This document shows positions 1 to 12,000 of a DNA stretch of 64,000 bases, in pieces. The notes beneath the pieces are model-generated. The model was not told the origin of the DNA, ran no database searches, and was given only the letters and a program-made list of their open reading frames with translations. Where the stretch lies: assembly GCA_020091685.1 (NCBI GenBank), contig CM034595.1, forward strand, positions 9,137,132-9,201,131, read 5' to 3'. The position numbers and the translations under genes were made by a program. Origin of the DNA: Lutjanus erythropterus (taxonomy: Eukaryota; Chordata; Actinopteri; Lutjaniformes; Lutjanidae). Within the stretch, counting starts at the first letter, position 1. Every line of letters begins with the position of its first letter.

Positions 1-90
1 TTCTCTCTCATCATAACATTGTGATGTAGAAGCCTGCTGTATTTGAGGTGGTGTGTCCCCACAGAGTTGCCATAGAGTTGTTGCCTAAGT

Positions 91-669
91 CAGGGGTCTG
101 CAACCTTTAGGATCAAAAGAGACACTTTTGGACAAAAAAAGAAAAAGCATAATCTGTCTGGAGCCACAACTATTAAATTGTCTCTTGAAGACGAGCCAAC
201 GGCAAAATTTAGAGGAAAAGGGGAAAAGGCACCGAGCCATAGATGTATGTGCCATATACAATAGAGTGTCAAGGCAATGCACTGCAGTAGATTTTTGACT
301 TTTGAAATTAACTTTAAAAAGATTTGTCAACCTGTAAGCTTTAGTTGAGATAATACTTTTTCTTTAGATAAACTTGAGTCTTTGAGTTTTAGAAACTCAT
401 TCACTTTCACTTGAATGAATTTACGCTATCATTTTTTAAACATTTATTTGGAGTTTCTAAAACTCTCAACAAACATCTCAACAGATTTTTCGAAACTTTG
501 AATTTTGAGTTTGGCTCAAAACTATTTCACTACGTTGCCTTCAAATTTTGAGTTATCTCAACTCTTTCAGACCTATTTCCATATAATTTTTCACCAAAGT
601 GACCAGGAGCCACCAGAGAAGGGCTGAAGAGCCGCATGCAGCTCCGGAGCTGGAGTTTGCAGATCCCCA
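91..669. mobile_element. hAT-type non-autonomous element
   Basis: Ends CAGGGGTCTGCAAC and, inverted, GCAGATCCCC. Flanking 8-mers GCCTAAGT (83-90) and GACTAAGC (670-677) agree at 6 of 8, an aged target duplication. Inside, 'gagccgcatgcagctccgg' is typical of hAT/Charlie-like elements in fish. No transposase was seen. Confidence 0.7.
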
Positions 670-1852
670 GACTAAGCAAAGGAACTTTTACTACACATTT
701 GATACCTGAGTTTTGGTTTGATTCTGAGCACCATCCACTCTTCTGGAGGACCGTTCATTCTTTACCTTGAAACCTTGGAAAAACGTGTCAGCTCATTGTC
801 CGCTTTTCATTTTGTTCTGGGCTTTTGATTGATCTCACACATTCCTCATGAAAACTTTTTGGATCCTTTACTTTAAGATATATAAAGTCTTTTTTTTATC
901 TAAATAAAACACACTATAAAATATGCAAGATAATTATATAAATCAGGAAATATCTGATCAAAGAATAACTCAGAAAATATAAGAATCTGGCCAAACATTG
1001 ATACCAGAATTTTGTGCTAGACAGCATTCTGTACTTTATTATATGGGCTCCAGGGTGTCAACGTTAATGTTATTTTTTCACTTACCCAGTCAGGCAAGTG
1101 GGTCAGAAATCTTCTTGACTAAAGTCCATTTTTACTTTAACCTGTTTTAACCAGTTTTACTTATTAGCAGTTATCAAAGAACAACAAAATTAATTGTCAT
1201 TAATTATGCATCATCTATAAAATGTCAGAAAATTGTGAAAAATGTCCATATAATTTTCCCCAGTCCAGGATGGTTTCAGTATAAAACTGCCATTTTTGGG
1301 TGAAAAATTACTTAAATAATTAATTGATTGTCAAAATAGTTTAATAGATTATTTCTTTTTACCACTTGCTGGATCAAACAAGTGAGTTTACTAGCCTGAT
1401 GTGGTATTTTACTTGCCCAGGGCAAATGGGCAATACTTATTGTTGAGCCCTGTTGAGTGTAGAAGGACTTTTCTCAAGTGTTTCCACTGAGCAGAAAAAG
1501 AGCAGAAAACACTGAGTCCTTGCATGCCATTATACAGTATCTGTGGAGGAGTCGCCGTGGTCAAGGCCTATGGTTGTTCAGAAGCTTCAGTCTGCCTCAT
1601 CACTGGGCAACTTTTATCCTTAAGAGGCTCTTCAGCAAAAGGTCAGACAGACGGACGAACTGAACTTCTGACTGTCAGAGTATCAAAATGACTAATCACT
1701 AAAATGTTTACATGCACACAAGTAATCAGATTACTTTTATAAATCAGGGTAACATTGTGAAGATGATCAGAAAACATGTTTGCATTCTGTACTTTTTTAT
1801 TATAAAATCCCTGTTTTACTTTTATCTCCTTTACTTTGTCATGAAAACTACG
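670..1852. other. adcy3 intron, no recognised feature
   Basis: AT-rich intron sequence without splice-flanked open frames. The missing first coding exon of adcy3 was looked for here and not found. Confidence 0.6.
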
Positions 1853-2372
1853 TTAAAGGGATAGTTCACCCAAAAATGAAAATTCATTCATTATCTGCTC
1901 ACCTCTATGCTGACTGAGGGTCGGTTTTATTGTTAGTCCATAAAACACTGTTGGAGTTTCACATGAAAACAGTGTTGCAGAATCTCACAAACAATGGAAA
2001 TGAATGGTGACCAGTTTTCAAATGGAAAAAACATAAAATGCCTCCATACTGCTTGTCTGGTGTAATACAAGTCTCCTAAAGTCCCGACATGCAATAACAT
2101 TTTTTTGTCAACTTAGCACGTTGGGGCTTTAGGAGACTTGGATTACACCAGACAAGCAGTATGGAGGCATTTTATGTTTTTGTTCTGTTGTTTTTTTACA
2201 TTTGAAAACTAGTCACCATTCACTTCAATTGTTTGGGAGATTCTGCAATGCTCTTTTCCTGTGAAACTCCAGTAGTGTTTTTTAGACTAAAAAACTAAAC
2301 CTGACCTTCAGTTGACATCAGGGGGAGTAGATAATGACTGAATTTTCATTTTTGGGTGAACTATCCCTTTAA
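1853..2372. mobile_element. TTAA-flanked fold-back MITE, copy 1 (full length)
   Basis: Starts TTAAAGGGATAGTTCACCC and ends with the inverse GGGTGAACTATCCCTTTAA. Both outer ends carry TTAA, the target used by Kolobok and piggyBac-type elements. The two halves are inverted copies of each other (arms meet near 2090-2110), so the 520-bp element is one long imperfect hairpin. Confidence 0.85.
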
Positions 2373-2863
2373 CCCGATAAAGGAAAGTTTTTCTTGTTTC
2401 AGAAGTCAGATTACTGCTGTTAAATTGAAAGACCAGTGTTAAGGATGTAGTATCATCATCATCCAGCAGTGAGCCTGCAGATTGCAAGCACCATTTACAG
2501 TGGCCACCAAACTCACAAAAAACACGAAAGGCCCTTTCTAGAAACAGCGTTTGGTTTGTCCGGTCTGAGCTACTGTAGTGGTGCAACATGATGGACTCCC
2601 TGGTAGAGGAGCCGCTCCCTCTGTTGTTATAAAAACTCATTCTGAGGTAACAAATCACAAGGATTCTTATTTCCACGTGATAATACACCACTGAAAACAT
2701 ACTTAATAATATTACATCCAATTTCTGCCATTTTCTGCCAATAAATTCCCTTAAATCTGACACACTGATGCTTTAAAACTTTCAGCAGTGCCCTGTTACG
2801 CTTTTGTTGTGCATGTGTTCATTAAATATTAATCCCTAACTGCTGCATCTTTTTGTTTTCAAG

Positions 2864-3013
2864 CTGCTGGCCAACATTGTGATCTATGTGTGTGCCATCA
2901 CCGTGGGCGTTATGTCATACTACATGGCGGACAGGAAACATCGGAAGGCCTTTCTGGAGGCGCGGCAGTCACTGGAGGTCAAACTCAACCTGGAGGAGCA
3001 GAGCCAGCAGCAG
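2864..3013 (+). CDS. adcy3: adcy3 exon: end of TM6 and start of C1
   Basis: Exactly 50 codons (phase 0 to 0), acceptor TTTTCAAG and donor GTCTGA. It encodes [20 protein letters not shown] (end of the sixth membrane helix), then the very conserved cytosolic [20 protein letters not shown] helix and a Gln-rich end. It is the first exon of the gene inside the window. Confidence 0.95.
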
Positions 3014-6000
3014 GTCTGACACTACAACACTCTGTGTGTGTATAGGGGATCATTTTCATCTCTGGGGTAAAATACTTGTGCCCAGTGTCACAACAGAAGA
3101 TACATGTCAGTATCAACTCAGTGTGTCCACTACAGAGGTAGCCTCAGCACAAATTCTGGTACACATGGCACACATGTCAGTACTGGTTCAAAAACCAAGC
3201 AGTGGAGTAACTGTGCCAACAGTTTTGATTTGATTTGATTTAGCATATATTAAAAAAATATAAAACAATATAAATAGTAACAAGAATCTGCAAGGGAGAC
3301 TAAAAGCCTACAAGGCTTATCATGGGTCTCCTCCAATTATAAATCAAAGCAAATCAAAATGAAATTACAATTACTGATTACGATTTTGAGCCTAAATATT
3401 TCAATTCAGAATCTTGAGTCCCATTTAATGACACAGGTCTCACACATATAGGTAATATGAACAGAAAAGAAGAAAAAAATTAAACAAATTAAGAAGTAAC
3501 AGAAGAAAATGATAGAAAAAAACAACAAAAACAGATATATCCAGACAAAATAATCAGTGTTTTTCAGATGTTGTTTAAACACTCACATGGACTGACTTGG
3601 AAGCTGATTTACATCATTCTGCAATATGGGTCCTAAATATTTTATAGAAAACTGTCTGAATGTGTTTTAACACGAGGAATGTGAAGATGACTATGACCAT
3701 GACTGTTTTTTTTATTGGAATGAAGATCTGAGTTAAAATGAAAATAATTCCAGAAAAATTTAGGCAAGCTCTTATGAACAGCTTTGTAAACAAACTCACA
3801 TAATTGAAGTCTATTAGTGTCAAATATGGACAAAATATTCAGCTTACAAAACAGTGAGGCAGAGGGTGTCCTGGAATTAGAAAATGTTGCTGCTCTAATG
3901 AGCCATTTCTGAAGAAAGAAAAAGTGGCTTGAAGGATGAAAATAATGCATTGGCCCAGAGAATATTACAATTATTAGGCTCTAGTAAAGTGTAAGAAAAG
4001 TCTTAGGGTTAATCATCTTACCCACTTCACAGATGATTCCAGTGGGTGTTTTTTTTTTTTTTTTTTGCAATTTTTGCAATTTTTGCTTCCACACAAACTT
4101 TTCTTTCTTTCTTTTCTTTCACCTTAAAATTGAGCACTAAAGGCTTGGGTGATAGGTGCACCATCATCAGACCAACATTTTCATTTGTCCAATACTTGGA
4201 CAAATCTGGAAACCAGATGAATCTGCCAAGCTCATGTTTTTATTTGCGTGCCCCCCTTCCATGCAGACGGAATCTCACAAGCCTTGGACATGATAGTGCC
4301 AATCAGAACCGCTTATTTAATTTGGGGTGGGCTCTATATGATAAATGACAGAGGAGTATCACTGGTCCAGATTTGAAAAATCACATTTCACAGGTTTTGC
4401 AGGTCTGACTGGTATCACATTGCATCCAGTCAGTAGGTCCATCCAAGGCAACATATTTTAGTGCACTCTTTAGCTGTAATATGAGAAAGATTGCAATGAC
4501 ACAGTGCAATTTTGTGAGAGGAGTGTGAAATTGTGAGAGGTGATGGAGGAGAGTGAAGGTGTGAGAAGTGATGGAGGAGTGTGAAGGTGTGAGAAGTGAT
4601 GGAGGAGTGTGAAGGTGTGAGAAGTGATGGAGGAGAGTGTAGGGGAGAGTGAAAGTGTGAGAGGTGATGGAGGAGAGTGAAGGTGTGAGAAGTGATGGAG
4701 GAGTGTGTAGAGGAGAGAGAAGGTGTTGCATGATGATGGAGAGGAAAGAGACAGCGAGAGCGCTTGATAAAACCATGAGTGGAAGAAACTCACGGAATAC
4801 TAATGGAGAAGCATGGGCTGCTGGGATACAAGGGCCCGCCAACCAATCAAGGAGCATCCGGTCGCTGCTGGGTACCATGGCAACCGGCCTCCTGAGATGG
4901 TGTCAGCTGTAATCACAGAGCCAACCCGCTCAGCCGTTTGTTGCTGCTCTACCTCTCTGTCAGCTTTTGATAAGAATATTGAAAGCTGCCATACTGACCC
5001 CCCCAACCCCCCCCCCAGCCCTCCTCCTCCCTCCATGCACACTGTGTGTACACGTGTGAAGGCCTGTTTTAAATATGTATTTACAGGTTGAGTGTGTGTG
5101 TAATGGAGGCTGTGTGTTGTGGCTCTGGGTCACTGCGTGCAGGATCTCTGCAGCCTCACTGACTGACAGTTTGAGGCCATGTAAACAAAGACAGCTGTGT
5201 ACACCATGTGGACCTTCAGCATGTTGGAGGAAAGCTTGATTCACTGCCTCTATACTCTGTTCCTCATACAACTCTTGTGTAATCATTGTTTTCACATTTT
5301 TGGCTAACCAGCTTTTTTTCTCCAAAACAAAAAAGAGACATACGGCCAGGGGGGTGTTCCATCAAGACTGATAAATACTAAGTTTGCACTTCAGGGAAAA
5401 AGCTGGGTTTAAAAAATCGTCAACTTCCACTCAAGGCTTAAGCTGGTTCATTAAGACAGTTTAGCCTGGAGTAGTCAACGCTACCTCAAACCAGGCTAAA
5501 ACAAACTTTGTTGTGAGCCTGCACAGAGAACAGAAGTAACCCAGAACAGCTGATTGTTGAAAAGAGTAAAAAATGTCACAAAAAGAAGAGAAAATGAGTG
5601 ATTTTCTTCTCAGCAGTGGAACAAACCCTGCAGGTTAAACTATATGAGCATAAAGGGGTAATCATGAAAAAAAGGCCAATACTGCTGCAATTAACAAAAC
5701 GAAGGAGATGATGAGCAAAAAAAACCTGCAGACAAAGTAAATGCCAGGATAATGTGCACAATACACACCACATGTCAATACTGTGGTCCTGCAGAGGTGT
5801 CAACACATCATTCTCTAGACTTCAGAGAACATCTTTGTTTCTTACAGATCCCTGAAAAAAATAACACGGCATAATTGTGTTATCGTTATCATAAATCATG
5901 TAGCCCTAGCTTTATTTCAGTAGCATCAATGGTATACTGCATTTAAAAGTGGTAATTAAAATACTTTTTGAGGTGAAGTGCTACATTTAGCTGTTTCTGC

Positions 6001-9000
6001 TCGTCAAGCCAGTGCCATAAGAAAATAATAAATGAAATAAGATGTTAGGCCAGAATGAATGGAGCCCCAAAAACTGCAGACAGCACGAATATGATACTTT
6101 TAAATGAATATCCTGTACAATAGAATGAAATATGAAATAAAAATATATATACTTCTGAAGTTAGGTGCTGCATCTAGCTGTTCCTACTCATCAAGTAGTG
6201 AACAATAAATAAAATAGAAAATAAATATGCGTTGCCCTCTGCTGACATGCAGTATCTCCTCTAAGTGGTAGCTGTGTTTCCCTTTGGGAATTTTGAGTTT
6301 GAGTTTTGAACCATCGAGGTTGCTGTAGCTGGTCAGCGTGGCGTGTTGACACCAAAGTAAAAGAGTTAATAATACTAATGTGAAGCCAGCAGCTATTAGT
6401 TCCAAACGTCTTAAATTTTTGAGCTCACATGTTGTTTAATGTGAAGCATGTTAAATAAAATGGATCTGTTTCTCATGTTAATATTACAGTGATTGTGATG
6501 CAAATTTCTGTTTGCAGGTCAATGGGAATTCCCATAATGTGTTAGTATCGAGCTAACATACTAAGTGCTCATTAATTACATGTATAAAAAAGTGATTGAG
6601 GGATCCAAAAATCGACTCGAAAAAAGAATCATGATACTTTTTCTTTCTCACCCTTTTTAAGCAGCTTCATTTATAGTCATCCGTATTGTGCACCGGGTTG
6701 AAGCTCTGTTTGTAATGAACTGCACATTACAGGGAAGATCTTTTGTACCAGTAAGGTTCTTGCCACTTTTTATCAAGTCTTTGTGTTGTTGACAGCAGGA
6801 TAAGCAGAGTAGCCCAGAAGCTCTCTGTATAGCAGTGATCCTGAGATGTCCCCATGCCATTGGAGCTATGTAATCATTCTGGCATGTCCTGGGTCTGCCC
6901 CATGGTCTCCTCCTAGTTTGATGTACCAGCCATACCTCCACAGGGAGGCATCCTGCAAACTTCCTCATCAAAAGTCTCTTTGCAGTGCAGAGTAGAACAA
7001 ACAGTAAAGTATCTGCACTGGAATGAGGTGATGTTGGATTGGGGCATCTTTCAGTGTTTCTACTCTGATCTAAGTCTTTCAGTCCCTACACAATGCTCAT
7101 TAGCACAGGTGAGGGTTGGAACAAAGGGCAATCAGGGGAAATATCTTCAGAAATGCACAGTAGTCTCTCATAGCCACACTTTTGACTCTCAGCTTAAAAA
7201 TACCATATGCACTTTTATGTTGTGTGCTCCAGAGTATATTAACTGTGTTCTCTCACCTCTGAATGTGGTGCTCAGTGTTCTTGAATGTGTCCAAGAGCCA
7301 TTTACTTTGTCTGTAAAAGCTCTTTGAATGAAGTTCAAAAGAAGCAGCCGCAGAATGTTGCACTGGTATGATATATCCTTAACAACTTAAAAGGGATAGT
7401 TCACCCAAAAAATGAAAATTCAGCCATTATCTACTCACCCTCATGCTGATTGAGAGTCAGGTTTATTTTGTTAGTCCACAAAACATTTTCACAGTGTTGC
7501 AGATTCTCCCAAACAATGGAAGTGAATGGTGACCAGTTTTCAAATGTAAAAAACAAGTGGAAAAAAAAAACAGAAAATGCAAGTCTCCTAAAAACTCCAA
7601 CATATCATTTGCCAGATCAGATCTTGTTTATGATCAGCAGCTGTGTCTGATGTCCTCTGTTTGTCTGTCTCTGTCCCCCACAGGAGCGTCTGCTGCTATC
7701 CATCCTTCCAAAGCACATAGCCGATGAGATGCTTCAGGACATGAAGAAGGAGCCCAGTCAGAAAGAGATGCAGCAGTTCAACACCATGTACATGTACAGA
7801 CATGAAAACGTCAGGTAACTCACGCCCTCTGTGTGTCTGTCTGTCTGTGTGTCTGTCTGTCTGTCTGTTCAACCACCATAACGGCTTCATTTGCAGCCAT
7901 GTGTTCATAAGTAACATGAATCTTTTGATTGTGTAAGTAGGGAGATGCTTCTCAAAGTGGCCTCTAGGAATGCACAATATTGGATTCCTGCCTATATTTG
8001 ATATACTGATATTTACCAACTCATTTTGGCTGATTGCCCATGCAGATATGCACATATTTTATTTCCAGAAAATTACAGAGAACATCAAGATCAAGTCTTT
8101 GCCCAGTGATGTACACATATATAAATACAATGCTTTTCAGAATGAATGCATTTGCTGGGAAAAATAAGAAAACTACTGCTGTTTTTTTTTTTCTTTGAAG
8201 TTCGTCGGAATGAACAGGATGCTGGCTCTCAAGATTGGTAATAAAACTGGCAATGTTGAAGGAATGTGATTGGCTGCTCCACACATGAGCGCTGCTAAGC
8301 AATCGTTGCAAATAGCAAATTTGTTTCAGACACTTAAGAAAACCGCCATACTGCAGACATACTCGTGTCACGTGCGCATAATTACAGCATCATCTTATCT
8401 GCCTGTCATATCTGCGGAAATGTTCATTTCAGGCGAATTTTATAAAATTAGAATCATTTTAAATCCTTTATTGGCCAATATGGATGAAAATGTACATGGA
8501 GGATGTATGTTGTTCGTACTAATGTTGTTTGTGTCTCTCTTTGTTGTGCAGTATTCTGTTTGCGGACATCGTGGGCTTCACCCAGCTGTCGTCATCCTGC
8601 AGCGCTCAGGAGCTGGTCAAGCTGCTCAACGAGCTCTTTGCTCGCTTCGATAAACTGGCTGCAGTGAGTTTCATGACGTTGATGTGTTCCAGTTACATAC
8701 ATGTATGAATTTTCATGCTGATCAGGATTGCAATAATTGATCAAATGTTCTGATTATCTGGGACAATTTTAAATTATCATGCAGAGTCATTCAGTCAGTT
8801 AAATCAGTTCTTGTATATTTAAAACAAGGGCTGACTTGTTCTCTCCTCATATCTAAAGTCAGAGTGTCTGATGACACAGACTATTAGGGCTGGGTTAAAA
8901 AAAATCAGCAAAACAATTCAAATCGATGGTCCAGTATTGATTCATAAAATCTCCAGTTTTCAAAATTTCAAAATAAAAGTCTCTGAATAAAAATGTCTAA

Positions 9001-12000
9001 AAACAAAACAATTCACAACATATTTTACTTCAAATCAAATCAATGATCACGCCATGCAAGATCCTCATATTTATCACTATCAGAACAACGAACAAGATAA
9101 CAAACAAAGAAAACCTTGCCACAGGAGATCCCAACACGATCGGCATAATTAGCAACAGAAAATGCATGATGTCTCAACTTCATCATGAATTAATAAGGTA
9201 AACTTGCAAAATGGTTTCAACACAAAATGTGAATTGATTGGTGGATTCATGCTTTTTAAATAACAGAAGGTGTAAGATATTTTCAAGTGAAAAGGCTCAT
9301 GTCCAAGTCAGCACAAATCATTGGTGTTAAAGTCCCATTTGAGATGCAAGTCTTTTTTTTCATGTTCTAGTGTGTTTGCTTTGTCCATAATGTACAGATA
9401 AAAAGTACAGAAAATGTCTAAATGTTGGAGTTTGTGGAGTATGGTGGGGTAGGTGTGAACACTTTAGCTTTCTACATTGAGTTTACAGACAAGTTTGAAG
9501 AGAAGATAACATCTATTTTCTGAATGCAATCAGTGAATCAGAGGGAAGGAGAGATGAATGGATAAAGGAAGAGGACAAAAGAGAGAAAGAAAAAAAACCC
9601 TGCCCTGAACCTGATTTTTTTCATGTCTGTGACATCCTGCACAGATCCACAGGTGTCCTGTTGCTGATGTAATGTCAATATAACTGTGAACAGATCATTT
9701 TTAATGTGTATTTTTGCCAAGAACCACACACGTCACATGGAAAAAATAGGTGAGTCTCCGAATCTCTAGATGAAGCGTGGCAGGTGTGGCTGCTCAAGCG
9801 AGCTGTGTGGACACTCTGACCTGTTAATATGGGTACCAAAATGAAAACCAGCAGGTAACACACACGCAGTGCTCAAGTATGTAGTGCAAACAAGCCATAA
9901 GATCTCATTCAAACAAACTGCCCTGTCACTGATGTGAATGAAGTCAGCAGCACAGTGAGAAAACCAACACAGACGACCATTACGGGGTTGTCCAACAAAA
10001 AACGTACCAGGCTCAAATTTCAGCCATTATGCAATGTAACATCATTCAGCAAGGAGTTGTGTTGGCCAATCATCATGCTGATGTTAATGCTAATTTTGCC
10101 TGAATGCTAAAGATCCACTGCTCTTGAATTAAAATGAGCTCTGTATGATGCTCATGCAGGAGGTGATCACTGATGACTAACAGCAGTAACTTAACTAATC
10201 AGAATTGGATTATCACTACAAATGAACGGAGCAGAACAGAAAACCTGTTGTTTTCATGTTTGGCCAATCACATTCCAACAGACTTCATCTGTGCATCCTC
10301 AACAACATTACCATTTTTTTAAAAGGTCACCATTCCTTCAGTCTTGCTCTTGCTTGTTCTTGTGTCCGTCTCTGACTGAACTTTATCTGCCCTGTCAGAA
10401 ATATCACCAGCTGAGGATCAAGATCCTGGGAGACTGCTACTACTGTATCTGTGGGCTGCCGGACTACAGGGAGGACCACGCTGCCTGCTCCATCATGATG
10501 GGCCTGGCCATGGTGGAGGCCATCTCGTGAGTTCAGGGACGAGGGGCTCAGGACAGATAACTGTGGACGGTGTTGTCCTGTTAAAGCTTAGTCAGTGTCA
10601 GCTGCAGCTGATTTGATGCAGTGAGTCAGTCACTTGGTCCACAGGGTGGAATTGATCCTCTGATGGACTGTTACCGACCTTCTGTGGACTACAGCTGTGA
10701 AATCAAGTGAAGTGAACACTGGTTGACAATGAGAGGTCATTAAGCTCAAATCAATTGTGATGCAGCATGTTGGTCAGACTCCAGACAAGTGTGCATGAAT
10801 GGCTTTACAGATAATGCGCTTGTGGTGTGGTAGTCGACAAAAACACAAGCTAGCTGTGCTTCTTGCTGCTTTTTATCTAACATTTTTTGCTCTGTAAATC
10901 AACCATAGGTACGTGCGAGAGAAAACCCAGACAGATGTTGACATGCGGGTTGGAGTGCACAGTGGTACAGTCCTGGGAGGAGTGCTGGGTCAGAAACGCT
11001 GGCAGTACGACGTCTGGTCCACAGACGTCACTGTGGCCAACAAAATGGAGGCTGGAGGGATTCCAGGGTGAGAACAGACATCAACTCCATGTAGTACCTG
11101 CTCAAGTTTTTAAAACCAAGTTAACCCACTGTTTGTACAATGTATATGTCTGTCTTTCTATGTTGACATTTTGTTTAAATGATAAAAACATGCAGTATAG
11201 GACAAGATATACATTAAAGCACAGAGCAACATTTTATTTTGAGAGGTAGAATTTAACTTTTATTTAACCAGGCATGTCAGTAAGAACAAATTCTCGTTTA
11301 CAGTGGCGGCCTGGCAAAAGGCAAGAGGGTAGGGACTAAAAGGGTTTCAAAAGGTAAAAGACAGCAACACACACAGAATAAGCACTACACAAAAGACATA
11401 CAGGATAAAACATGGCCATGACCAGGTAGATCACACATATGCAACCTTGTTGGAGCTAGAGCTTAAGATCAGTACCCGAACTGACGGGACCTGTTTGGGC
11501 TGTATTCTTCTTCTGCTTCTTCTTCTTCTTCTTCTGCATCAGCAGTAGTAATAGTAATCTTTTTCCTACTGTTTGGTACATAGAGTTAAGCTTGTTAAGA
11601 AAAATGTCAGGCTGTAATTGGGTTCGGCCTGAAATATGCTAATGAGGGACGGGTTCAGATGGGGTTCAGACAGAATTGTGTTGGGCTTTTTGGGCTCATC
11701 TTTTCCGGCCTGAAAGGGAGCTTGGATAGCTCGGTTGGTAGTGTGTGCCCCATGTACAGAGGCTGTGAGTCCTCTTCAGTGGCTGTGGGTTCGACTCCCG
11801 CCCATGGCCCTTTGCTGCGTGTCATACCCCACTCTCTCTCCCCATTTCCTGTCACATCTTCAGCTGTCCTGTCATTAAAGGCATAACATGCCCCAACCCC
11901 CCCAAAAAAAAAACTTTTCCGGCCCAATTAAAGTTTAGTTGGAGCAGAATGTGCAAAATGCAAATGGTTTTTTTTGTTCACTAATGTCTTGTTAGTGTTG

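Noticed and set aside
1478-1663. 61-codon ATG frame
   Set aside because: No family resemblance, no splice context, AT-rich intron.
1-2863. Search for the missing first adcy3 coding exon
   Set aside because: No frame here encodes TM1-TM5 or the AC3 N-terminus; open frames are short and repeat-derived, so the exon must lie upstream of the window.
4513-4735. CRISPR-like array
   Set aside because: Units are contiguous with no spacers, in a vertebrate intron; it is a minisatellite.
11716-11790. tRNA gene
   Set aside because: A- and B-box words are present but there is no full cloverleaf, and the segment is the head of a SINE with a poly(A) tail and target duplications.
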